Assembly (NCBI RefSeq): GCF_016597815.1
Contig: NZ_VCHA01000001.1
Coordinates: 1,178,001 to 1,242,000, forward strand
DNA: 64,000 nt
Direction: 5' to 3'
Source of the DNA: Marinobacter sp. DY40_1A1
GTDB taxonomy: Bacteria > Pseudomonadota > Gammaproteobacteria > Pseudomonadales > Oleiphilaceae
The position numbers were made by a program, and so were the translations under genes. Under the pieces are notes generated by a model, which was not told the DNA's origin, ran no database searches, and saw nothing but the letters and a program-made list of their open reading frames with translations. Shown here piece by piece: positions 42,755 through 50,275 of this stretch. The number at the start of each line of letters is the position of its first letter. Positions within the stretch are counted from its first letter, which is position 1.

Positions 42755-42911
42755 TAGTGATAAGTACGTCAGTTTTTTAGTGCAAAGTGTACGGGCTCAG
42801 TTCAGGAAAGTTTGAGCCAGCTCAACAACAAAAAGGTCTGGCACGCAGCCTTGTCGGCCTACAGTTCACTAGGAAGGTGCGGTAGTTTCCGCAGATTAAC
42901 AGGAAGCGTTT

Positions 42912-44618
42912 ATGGTTCAATCGTCTCTTGCGACGAAATCGCAGTCGTTTGATCTGGTCAAAAGTGAAATAGAGCAGACCATCAAGCAGGCAGAATCCAG
43001 TCTTGAGCGCTTTCAGGAAAACCGTGAAAGCGGGGAGGATTTGCAGAACTGTCTGGATTTCCTCAATCAGCTTCGTGGCATCTTTATCCTGGTGGAGCTT
43101 CGCGGTGGTACGCTTCTGTGCCAGGAGGCCGTGGCAATGGCCAACGATGTTCCTGTCGGCGCCAACGATGACAAGAACATACTACTCACCACCTTGAGCA
43201 ATGCGCTGTTTATTCTTCGCCGCTATGTTGAGTACTACCATCAGCAGCGTGCAGACCATCCTGAATTGTTATTGCCCGTAATTAACGAACTGCGAGAAGC
43301 TCGCCGGGAAAAACCTTATCCCGAGTCCTGCTTTTTTGATGTGGACGTAAAAGATCAGCGGAATTTTTGCGCTGGTTTAAAGGTGTCTGATTTTGAAGGT
43401 AATGAGGCTGAGTACGAAATCGTTGCCCGGCGGATGCGCCTTACGTTTCAGGTAGCTTTGCTCGGTATTCTCAGGGATCGAAACCCTGTGGTGAGCCAAA
43501 AACTCATAAGCCGCGCCGCTCGTGGTTTTGTTCGTTTGTGTCAAGGTGCCCCAATGGGACAAATGTGGTGCCTCGTTGCGATCGTGGCAGACACCATGCT
43601 TGACCGTGCCATGCCGTTTACCAAAGCCCGCAAGCGCACGTTTATGCGCATTGAAAAGTACTCGCGGGAACTGGTGTATGTCGGCAAGGTAGCAACCGCT
43701 AAAGATGCGCCCGATTCACTCATTCGCGACCTGGTATATCTGCTTTATCGCAGTGGCTCCGGTAATCCCGAAGTGACTCGTGTACTTTCAGAATTCCAGC
43801 TCACACCAGCTGAGTTTCCGGATTCCATTCTTGAAGCCCATGCAAGAAGATTGTACGGCCCTGGTACTGACGTACTGACGTCGCTATCCGAGGCACTGCA
43901 AGATGAACTCAACCAGCTAAAAGACAAGTTGGATATTATCGAGCGCGGCATAGAGCCGGATCTGGCAGAGCTGTCCTCCATTGCAGATGCTCTGGAACGC
44001 CTTTCTAACACCCTGGTTATGCTGGACCTTAATCGGCTTGCGACCATAGCTCGCGAAGAAGCAGGCAGGCTTCGCAACTGGGAAGCAGAATCACGGTTGC
44101 CCGGAGAGGAAGAGCTTTTCCGCCTTGCGGATTCTGTGCTGGGTATTGAAGACGCTGTTATGCAAATCGTCAGCCGGGGCATTACCGCTGAAACTGACGC
44201 ACTGGCGGGCAGCGAGCGCAGCCGTGAAGAGTCTATGTACTTCAAGGAAGCTGTGTATGTAGTTGCGGATGAAGCCCGTGGCGCATTAACGTTGGCGAAG
44301 CGCGCGATTACCGCGTTTGTGGAGTCGGATTATGACAAGCTTCATTTGGCTAACCTGCCTGCAACCCTGCACAGCATTTGGGGCGGGTTGCAGATGATAA
44401 ATGACCCGGGCGCTGCCCACGTGCTTGAGCGTGTGGCAGCCTCTATTCAGGAACGCATGCTGGATTCTCGCGATGCACCGGGGAACCAGGTTCTGGAAGC
44501 TTTGGCGGATGCACTGACATCTCTCGAGTACTATATTGAGGGGATTGGCAAGCGTGAGGAGAGTAACGTAGATCTGCTGCGTTTGGCGGAAACATCCCTG
44601 GATGATGTGGATCTTTGA
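42912..44618 (+). CDS. fimL: FimL-like protein (degenerate ChpA-type Hpt protein)
   Basis: FimL in P. aeruginosa supports twitching motility and cAMP production by working with FimV and the Chp system. This 568-residue cytoplasmic protein aligns by eye with the N-terminal Hpt part of ChpA: LVKSEIEQTIKQAESSLERF, then NQLRGIFILVEL where ChpA has a His-containing motif. The His position there is N52, so the first site cannot be phosphorylated. A second Hpt-like site reads LHSIWGGLQM and keeps a histidine, H487. It is monocistronic, with a long leader and a strong terminator. Naming rests on length, homology to ChpA and neighbourhood. Confidence 0.82.
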   Translation: MVQSSLATKSQSFDLVKSEIEQTIKQAESSLERFQENRESGEDLQNCLDFLNQLRGIFILVELRGGTLLCQEAVAMANDVPVGANDDKNILLTTLSNALFILRRYVEYYHQQRADHPELLLPVINELREARREKPYPESCFFDVDVKDQRNFCAGLKVSDFEGNEAEYEIVARRMRLTFQVALLGILRDRNPVVSQKLISRAARGFVRLCQGAPMGQMWCLVAIVADTMLDRAMPFTKARKRTFMRIEKYSRELVYVGKVATAKDAPDSLIRDLVYLLYRSGSGNPEVTRVLSEFQLTPAEFPDSILEAHARRLYGPGTDVLTSLSEALQDELNQLKDKLDIIERGIEPDLAELSSIADALERLSNTLVMLDLNRLATIAREEAGRLRNWEAESRLPGEEELFRLADSVLGIEDAVMQIVSRGITAETDALAGSERSREESMYFKEAVYVVADEARGALTLAKRAITAFVESDYDKLHLANLPATLHSIWGGLQMINDPGAAHVLERVAASIQERMLDSRDAPGNQVLEALADALTSLEYYIEGIGKREESNVDLLRLAETSLDDVDL

Positions 44619-44647
44619 TGAGTGTTTGAAACGCTCCTCCAGATAAT

Positions 44648-44676
44648 AAAAAACCCGCGCAATGCGCGGGTTTTTT
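44648..44676. terminator. bidirectional terminator between fimL and SCP2 gene
   Basis: AAAAAACCCGCGC (44648-44660) and GCGCGGGTTTTTT (44664-44676) form a perfect 13-bp stem with a 3-nt loop, placed between convergent genes. Confidence 0.93.
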
Positions 44677-44706
44677 ATGAGCGTTGGTCTGCTCACAGGG
44701 GCGAAA

Positions 44707-45021
44707 TCAGCCCATGTTGAAAAGCTCACCCAGCTTGGTAGCCAGCATCATGTCGCCTTCAGCGCGCAGCTGACCAGCCATGAAAGCTTGCATGCCGTCG
44801 GTTTCGCCAGACACGATACCCTGCAGGGTTTCAGAGTTCATGATCAGTGTTACAGAAGGATCGTCGTGAGGGCCTTCGTGCAGCTTGCATGTGCCATCTT
44901 TGATGACCAGGTGGTGGGTCTTGTCGTCTTCGATATCAAACTGGAATACCAAGTCCAGGCCCTGAGCGGCATCTGCGTTGAAGTTCTGCTCGAGCTTTTC
45001 AAAGATTTGATCTACAGACAT
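44707..45021 (-). CDS. SCP2 sterol-binding domain protein
   Basis: This 104-residue single-domain SCP2 protein has QGLDLVFQFDIEDDKTHHLV, VTLIMNSETLQGIVSG and the closing GDMMLATKLGELF. The family binds lipids or acyl-CoA in a hydrophobic tunnel; the ligand here is unknown. I start at ATG 45021 with AAAGGG upstream rather than at 45090, whose extra residues are not family-like. A 17-bp palindrome lies in its upstream region. Homologs occur beside sohB in Pseudomonas relatives, as I recall. Confidence 0.9.
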   Translation of the reverse strand: MSVDQIFEKLEQNFNADAAQGLDLVFQFDIEDDKTHHLVIKDGTCKLHEGPHDDPSVTLIMNSETLQGIVSGETDGMQAFMAGQLRAEGDMMLATKLGELFNMG

Positions 45022-45073
45022 TTTTTTACCCTTTGTTTGGTGGTTGTCTTGTATTGAAAACTGCTTTGTATGC

Positions 45074-45090
45074 ATGGCTTCACAAGCCAT
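45074..45090. promoter_or_regulatory. palindrome upstream of the SCP2 gene
   Basis: ATGGCTT-CAC-AAGCCAT is a perfect 7-bp inverted repeat, 53 bp upstream of the SCP2 start. It could be an operator; no cognate regulator is known to me. Confidence 0.35.
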
Positions 45091-45194
45091 CGTTGGCAGC
45101 TGCCGGATAGAGCCGACTTCGCTTCCCGACTTTATGGGGAGACTTAATCACTGTCAAGCCCGATCGAACGCTTGTTTTAATTTTTTTGCTCTGC

Positions 45195-45223
45195 TTATCA
45201 CCAGAGTTTCGGTAAGTTACACT
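45195..45223 (+). promoter_or_regulatory. candidate promoter of sohB
   Basis: TTATCA (45195-45200) and TACACT (45218-45223) are spaced by exactly 17 bp, 33 bp before the sohB start. Confidence 0.45.
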
Positions 45224-45255
45224 CTCGTGCTTGCTTAACTGGCTGGAGAAGCGAT

Positions 45256-46320
45256 TTGGCGTTCCTGACTGAATACGGTTTGTTTTTGGCAAAAGTGATC
45301 ACCTTTGTTATTGCGGCAGTTGTGGTGGTTTCAATTATTGTTGCAGCAACCCAGAAAGATAAAGACGGAGAAGACGACGACGGTGAGCTGCAAATACGTA
45401 AGCTCAACGAAAAGTACCGCAAATTGCGGGAATCTATTCAGGCACGCCTGATGACTGACCAGGAACTGAAAGCCTGGAGCAAGGCTAAAAAGAAAAAAGA
45501 GAAAGCTGATAAAAAGGCGGATAAAGCCAAGAAACCGGATACAGATAAGCCAGAAACAACGCCAGCACGGATTTTTGTGCTGGATTTTGACGGCGATATC
45601 AAAGCAAGTGATACCGACCCACTGCGCAGGGCAATTTCTGCCGTATTAAGCGTGGCTGAGCCCGGCAAAGATGAAGTTGTTATCCGGTTGGAAAGTGGCG
45701 GCGGGCTGGTGCACTCCTATGGCTTGGCGGCTGCACAGCTTGATCGTATTCGCAGCAAAGGCATTCGTCTGACCGCTTGTGTCGATAAGGTGGCGGCAAG
45801 TGGTGGATACATGATGGCCTGCGTGGCAGATCGTATCATTGCTTCGCCCTTTGCGATTCTTGGCTCGATTGGCGTTGTGGCACAACTGCCAAACTTCCAT
45901 CGCCTGCTCAAGAAAAACAACGTCGACTTTGAGATTCTGACCGCGGGCGAGCATAAGCGCACTATGACCATATTCGGGGAGAATACCGATAAAGGCAGAC
46001 AGAAGTTTCTTGCAGATCTGGAAGACACCCACGACCTGTTCAAAGACTACGTTAGCGAGCGCCGGCCAGAGCTGGATATTGCGGCAGTAGCTACCGGTGA
46101 TATCTGGTTCGGAAAACGTGCCTTGGACGTAAAGCTGATTGATGAGATCAAAACCTCCGACGAATATCTCATTGAGGCTTGTGACAGGGCAGACGTAGTA
46201 TCAGTGTCATTCGAACGTAAACGAACCTTGCCTGAAAAACTCGGGCTGGCAACCAGCTCTGCGCTGGAACACACCGTATGGAAAGTGTTGAGTGCGTTTC
46301 GCAACCAGAAAATCCAGTAG
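45256..46320 (+). CDS. sohB: SohB, inner-membrane S49 serine protease
   Basis: SohB is a signal-peptide-peptidase-like (S49) protease facing the periplasm. The protein has 354 residues. One N-terminal membrane span (VITFVIAAVVVVSIIVAA) is followed by a Lys-rich cytoplasm- or linker-like segment (AKKKKEKADKKADKAKK) and the ClpP-fold domain. The catalytic serine lies in VAASGGYMMACVADRI, and GSIGVVAQLPNF follows. The start is TTG 45256, supported by GGAG eight bases upstream. It is followed 23 bp later by the YhdH-type reductase, an order also seen in Pseudomonas. Confidence 0.93.
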   Translation: MAFLTEYGLFLAKVITFVIAAVVVVSIIVAATQKDKDGEDDDGELQIRKLNEKYRKLRESIQARLMTDQELKAWSKAKKKKEKADKKADKAKKPDTDKPETTPARIFVLDFDGDIKASDTDPLRRAISAVLSVAEPGKDEVVIRLESGGGLVHSYGLAAAQLDRIRSKGIRLTACVDKVAASGGYMMACVADRIIASPFAILGSIGVVAQLPNFHRLLKKNNVDFEILTAGEHKRTMTIFGENTDKGRQKFLADLEDTHDLFKDYVSERRPELDIAAVATGDIWFGKRALDVKLIDEIKTSDEYLIEACDRADVVSVSFERKRTLPEKLGLATSSALEHTVWKVLSAFRNQKIQ

Positions 46321-46342
46321 CTAACTAAAATTGGAGAAGGCC

Positions 46343-47341
46343 ATGACCAGCGATGTCGAATTCAAAGCCTGGAGAGTTGAAGAGCTAGATGGCAACTACA
46401 AAGGCACAGAACAGACCCTGAGCACGGCCGATCTCCCGGCTGGCGAAGTGCTGATAAAAGTCAGCCACTCCTCGCTGAACTACAAAGATGCGCTTTCGGC
46501 CTCTGGAAACAAAGGCGTTAGTCGATCCTTTCCACATACACCAGGCATAGACGCCGCAGGCGAAGTGGTTGAGTCCGCCACGGGAACCCCGGCAGTAGGC
46601 AGCCAGGTTATCGTAACCGGCTATGATTTGGGCATGAACACCGCTGGAGGTTTTGGCGAGTACATCCGGGTACCCGCCGCTTGGTGTGTTCCCATGCCCT
46701 CTGGTTGGGGTGCTCAAGCCGCCATGATCTACGGTACTGCCGGCCTCACAGCCGGTTTGTGCGTGCAAAAACTCCTGACCATGGGTGCCAGGCCAGAGCA
46801 GGGCAGAGTGGCAGTCTCCGGTGCCTCAGGTGCAGTTGGCAGCGTTGCTGTAGAACTGCTGGCAAAACTTGGCTTCGACGTAGTCGCGATCAGCGGCAAA
46901 GCCGACCATGCCGAAAGCCTCAAAGCTCTGGGTGCAACACAAGTGCTTGGCCGCGACGCACTGGCCGAAGACAGGAAGCCCATGCTGAAACCGGCCTTCG
47001 CCAATGCCGTGGATACAGTAGGCGGGTTACCTCTTGCCGAACTGCTAAAGCAAATCAAACCGGGCGGTTCCGTATCCTGCTGCGGACTGGTTGCTGGCCC
47101 ACAGCTACAAACAACGGTGCTTCCATTCATCCTGCGGGGTGTAAACCTGCTGGGTGTTGATTCAGTGGAGATTCCGCTGGCGGACAAAGAAGCCGTATGG
47201 GAAAAGTTTGCGGGTGACTGGAAGTGCGAGAAGACGGAAGCGTCTGCAAAAAGGATTGGCCGTGCTGATCTGGAACGTGCGCTAAACGCCTTTTTGAAAG
47301 GCGAGTCATCAGGAAAAATCATTTTAGATCACGCGATCTAA
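46343..47341 (+). CDS. YhdH/AcuI-type NADPH-dependent acrylyl-CoA reductase family protein
   Basis: This 332-residue zinc-free medium-chain reductase belongs to the YhdH/AcuI group: SHSSLNYKDALSASGNKG, FPHTPGIDAAGEVV, VTGYDLGMNTAGGFGEYIRV and the nucleotide-binding VSGASGAVGSVAVELLAKLG. AcuI reduces acryloyl-CoA, which would protect a marine bacterium from DMSP breakdown products; that substrate is inferred only. ATG 46343 is set 6 bp after GGAGAA. The CsrA-like stem element lies just downstream. Confidence 0.9.
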   Translation: MTSDVEFKAWRVEELDGNYKGTEQTLSTADLPAGEVLIKVSHSSLNYKDALSASGNKGVSRSFPHTPGIDAAGEVVESATGTPAVGSQVIVTGYDLGMNTAGGFGEYIRVPAAWCVPMPSGWGAQAAMIYGTAGLTAGLCVQKLLTMGARPEQGRVAVSGASGAVGSVAVELLAKLGFDVVAISGKADHAESLKALGATQVLGRDALAEDRKPMLKPAFANAVDTVGGLPLAELLKQIKPGGSVSCCGLVAGPQLQTTVLPFILRGVNLLGVDSVEIPLADKEAVWEKFAGDWKCEKTEASAKRIGRADLERALNAFLKGESSGKIILDHAI

Positions 47342-47356
47342 AACGCCATAATTTAA

Positions 47357-47467
47357 GCCGCCAGAGCGGGGCTACTCGTCAAAACTGTGCGGAGCCATGG
47401 ATGGCGGAGCCAAGCGTACAAGGACGTATCCACAGCGTGTTTTGACGAGTAGCCGCGCTCTGGCGGC
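47357..47467. repeat. intergenic stem element with two ANGGA-loop hairpins (copy 2)
   Basis: The arms 47357-47385 and 47439-47467 are 29-nt inverted repeats with a single mismatch. Inside, GCCATGGATGGC (47394-47405) and TACAAGGACGTA (47417-47428) form short hairpins with AUGGAU and AAGGAC loops on the plus strand; the GGA triplets are 23 nt apart. The second hairpin matches the CsrA SELEX consensus RUACARGGAUGU at 11 of 12 positions. The core is clearly homologous to the minus strand of the element at 367-477, while the outer stems differ in sequence. It follows the reductase gene and faces the convergent DUF934 gene. Confidence 0.8.
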
Positions 47468-47485
47468 AGACTCCGGGTCAGAGCT

Positions 47486-47992
47486 TCAAGAAGCCCGACG
47501 CCGAAACAACGGCAAGTCGGTATCCGTAGCAGCCTGATATCCCTGACTGAAGAAATTCAGACACCGAGCCGCCTTGCGAATATCCTTATCAGGGCGCAAC
47601 TCATAAGTATCAAAGCCACAACGCTTCATAAACTGAAGCTGATCCAGCAGCACATCCCCAATTGCCCGCAGCTCATTCTTGAAGCCAAACCGCTCCCTCA
47701 AAAGGCGAGCAGAGCTATAGCCCCGGCCATCGCTGAACTTGGGGAAGTTAACCGCAATCATCGGCAGATCATTCACATAATCTGCCAGAATCTCCGGCTC
47801 ATCATGGCTATCGAGCCATGCGCCGACGTCGTCATTACCAATAAACCGCTCACGATTTTCAACCCACAGGTCAGCTGGAATCAACACGCGCTGCTGTGTT
47901 GGAATATCCAAAGCTTCGCCATTTTCAGGGCGCTGTACCACATTCCATTGGTTCTGACGGATGCTGCCATCCCGGAAAATAATGTCAGGCAT
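47486..47992 (-). CDS. DUF934 protein, partner of sulfite reductase
   Basis: This is a 168-residue cytoplasmic protein of the DUF934 family. Conserved-looking parts are PADLWVENRERF, LPMIAVNFPKFSDGRGYSSARLLRERFG and DQLQFMKRCGFDTYELR. It almost always follows cysI in Pseudomonas-type genomes, and here its start overlaps the cysI 3' end by 8 bp, so it is translated with cysI. It is suspected of helping sulfite reduction; its molecular role is not known to me. The start at 47992 (MPDIIFRDGSI) is chosen over upstream codons inside cysI. Confidence 0.93.
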   Translation of the reverse strand: MPDIIFRDGSIRQNQWNVVQRPENGEALDIPTQQRVLIPADLWVENRERFIGNDDVGAWLDSHDEPEILADYVNDLPMIAVNFPKFSDGRGYSSARLLRERFGFKNELRAIGDVLLDQLQFMKRCGFDTYELRPDKDIRKAARCLNFFSQGYQAATDTDLPLFRRRAS

Positions 47993-49637
47993 AAACCCGC
48001 TCCTTGAAAGGATCAATTCCAACACGGCGGTAGGTATCCAGAAACGATTCTTCCTCCGTGCGCTTGTTAACGTACACGTCAATAATCTTGGCGATCACAT
48101 CCGGCATATCATCCCGAGCAAAAGATGGGCCCAGTATCTTGCCGATAGTGGCGTCGTGTTGTGATGCCCCACCAAGGCTCACCTGGTAGAACTCCTCACC
48201 TTTCTTGTCTACCCCAAGAACACCGATGTTTCCTACGTGGTGATGACCGCAGGCATTCATACAGCCTGAAATATTCAAATCGATTTCACCAAGGTCGTAC
48301 AGGAACTCCAGATTATCGAAGCGGCGCTGAATCGCATCTGCCACAGGAATCGACTTGGCATTTGCCAGAGCGCAGAAGTCACCGCCCGGGCAGCAAATAA
48401 TATCCGTCAGCATGTTCAGGTTGGCGGTGCCAAACCCCATAGGCACAATCTCTTGCCAGAGTTCCAGCAAACGATCCTGACGCACATCGGCCAACACCAC
48501 ATTCTGCTCATGGGTGACCCGAACTTCGCCAAAACTGTATTCATCGGCCAGATCTGCAATCTGCTCTAACTGCCGATCCGTCACATCTCCCGGTGGGGTC
48601 CCGGTTTTTTTCATAGTCAGAGAAACAATCGCATAACCGGGCTTTTTGTGAACATCCACGTTGTATTTAAGCCACTGGTCGAAACCACGATTCTCGAACC
48701 TTTGCTGGGCGAGAAGTTCAGTCGCATTATCCAGGATGGCGTAAGCCGGCTCGGTAAAGTAGGACTTGATGCGATCGATAGCTTCAGGGGTTAGTCGGCT
48801 GGGGGAGTCCTTGATGTGAGCCCACTCAGCCTCAACCTTCTCCGCAAAGCCTTCTGGCGTTAACGCCTTCACCAGAATCTTGATGCGGGCTTTGAATTTG
48901 TTGTCGCGGCGGCCATAGCGGTTATAAACCCGGAGAACCGATTCCAGATAGGTCAGCAGGTCGAGTTCCGGCAGGAACTCTCGGATAACCGGAGCCACCA
49001 TGGGCGTTCGCCCGAGACCACCACCTACATGAACCCGAAAGCCCAGTTCGCCTGCTTCATTACGTACAATCTGAAGACCTATGTCGTGAACCTGAATGGC
49101 CGCCCTGTCGGTTTTCTCTGAGGCGTTTACCGCAACCTTGAACTTCCGGGGCAGGTAAGCGAATTCCGGGTGAAACGTAGACCACTGGCGAATGATTTCG
49201 CAGTAAGGTCGCGGGTCTGTAAGCTCATCGGACTGTACGCCAGAAAACTGGTCAGTTGTGGTGTTTCTGATGCAGTTACCGCTGGTCTGGTTGGAGTGCA
49301 TTTCGACTTCTGCCAACTCGGCAAGAATGTCAGGCACATCCTCCAGGTTGGGCCAGTTTAGCTGAATGTTCTGGCGGGTTGTAAAGTGCGCATAACCCTT
49401 GTCGTAATCCCGGGTGATACGGGCCAGGCGGCGAAGTTGAACCGAGCGCAGCATGCCGTAAGGCACACAGATGCGCAGCATGGGTGCGAGCCGCTGCACG
49501 TATAGCCCGTTCTGCAAACGAAGGGGCAAAAATTCATCTTCAGCCAATTCACCGGCCAAAGCCCTTTCGGTCTGGTCCCGGAATTGTGCAACCCGCTCGA
49601 CAGCCATTTGCCGATCGTGTTCGTCGTATACGTACAT
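47985..49637 (-). CDS. cysI: sulfite reductase hemoprotein (siroheme/[4Fe-4S])
   Basis: This 550-residue enzyme reduces sulfite to sulfide in sulfate assimilation, with siroheme and a coupled [4Fe-4S] cluster. The cluster cysteines lie in IICCPGGDFCALANAKS and SGCMNACGHHHVG. N-terminal substrate residues include YAHFTTRQNIQLNW and TSGNCIRNTT. It belongs to the single-subunit Pseudomonas type, without an adjacent flavoprotein cysJ. The upstream region has a pair of 19-bp direct repeats 32 bp apart (see 49691-49741). Confidence 0.95.
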   Translation of the reverse strand: MYVYDEHDRQMAVERVAQFRDQTERALAGELAEDEFLPLRLQNGLYVQRLAPMLRICVPYGMLRSVQLRRLARITRDYDKGYAHFTTRQNIQLNWPNLEDVPDILAELAEVEMHSNQTSGNCIRNTTTDQFSGVQSDELTDPRPYCEIIRQWSTFHPEFAYLPRKFKVAVNASEKTDRAAIQVHDIGLQIVRNEAGELGFRVHVGGGLGRTPMVAPVIREFLPELDLLTYLESVLRVYNRYGRRDNKFKARIKILVKALTPEGFAEKVEAEWAHIKDSPSRLTPEAIDRIKSYFTEPAYAILDNATELLAQQRFENRGFDQWLKYNVDVHKKPGYAIVSLTMKKTGTPPGDVTDRQLEQIADLADEYSFGEVRVTHEQNVVLADVRQDRLLELWQEIVPMGFGTANLNMLTDIICCPGGDFCALANAKSIPVADAIQRRFDNLEFLYDLGEIDLNISGCMNACGHHHVGNIGVLGVDKKGEEFYQVSLGGASQHDATIGKILGPSFARDDMPDVIAKIIDVYVNKRTEEESFLDTYRRVGIDPFKERVYA

Positions 49638-49690
49638 AGTAGAGAGATCCCGCGGAAATAATATCGTGAAAGCGTGGTTATGGAAGCCGG

Positions 49691-49741
49691 CGCCTTATAT
49701 CTGAAACGAAGGATAACAGTCGCCCCTTATACTAGAAACGA
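49691..49741 (-). promoter_or_regulatory. tandem direct repeats upstream of cysI
   Basis: Two near-identical blocks, 49691-49709 (core CCTTATATCTGAAACGA) and 49723-49741 (core CCTTATACTAGAAACGA), are 32 bp apart, about three helical turns. They lie 54-104 bp upstream of cysI and also upstream of the small peptide gene on the other strand. They could be binding sites for a dimeric activator such as CysB; the identity is a guess. Confidence 0.45.
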
Positions 49742-49896
49742 TTATTTCAAGATATGTTTATCGATTATGGTGATAAGGGCTCGCGCGGTGAGCTGGACGA
49801 ATGTCAATTTGGTGCTTTACTGATACGGAGAAACTTAAGTGAGCGGTCGTCTCACTCAACATCAAAGTTGCAGGTTTTACATAACAGGAGCAGGGA

Positions 49897-50001
49897 ATGA
49901 AGGACTCGATGCAATCAGATAGCACCATTGACGCTGTAGCTGCAGTAGTAATTATTGGGCTCGTTGTGGCGTTTGCGGTGCTGTGGGTATCTGGCCAGTA
50001 A
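49897..50001 (+). CDS. 34-residue single-span membrane peptide
   Basis: ATG 49897 is preceded by CAGGAGCAGGGA, an excellent ribosome site. It encodes MKDSMQSDSTIDAV, then one hydrophobic span (VVIIGLVVAFAVLWV), ending in SGQ and TAA at 49999-50001. The reading frame is compact, with a polar N-terminus and a membrane-spanning C-terminus, as in known small membrane proteins. It is convergent with the DUF2970 gene, also a small membrane protein, 3 bp away. I recognise no family; function unknown. Confidence 0.6.
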   Translation: MKDSMQSDSTIDAVAAVVIIGLVVAFAVLWVSGQ

Positions 50002-50004
50002 GGA

Positions 50005-50241
50005 TTACCGGCCAGACAAAACCATCTGCACAACCACGATAAGAGTGCCGATAAAGAGGCCGGTGAAGAGAAGGGCACCAATGACATAGGGCCATGGGCT
50101 GTGGCTGCCAAAATCCTCTTCCCGGCGCTTGCTGGACTGAACGCCCAGAGCGCCGGCAGCCACGCTTTGGATTACTTTTAAAACACCTGGCCCTTGAGGC
50201 TTTTCGTTTTTGTTTTTATCTTTGCCTGGCGTATCTGCCAT
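50005..50241 (-). CDS. DUF2970 small membrane protein
   Basis: This 78-residue protein has a Lys-rich cytoplasmic N-terminus and the family-like segment GVLKVIQSVAAGALGVQSSKRREEDF. One C-terminal membrane span follows (YVIGALLFTGLFIGTLIVVVQMVL). It matches DUF2970, a family of unknown function that is common near metH or cysI in Pseudomonas relatives. It lies downstream of metH on the same strand, 35 bp from the preceding metH start-to-stop unit, and may be transcribed after it. Confidence 0.85.
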   Translation of the reverse strand: MADTPGKDKNKNEKPQGPGVLKVIQSVAAGALGVQSSKRREEDFGSHSPWPYVIGALLFTGLFIGTLIVVVQMVLSGR

Positions 50242-50275
50242 AAAAACTCATCCTGATTGGGTGCGAGCCTGGCCT

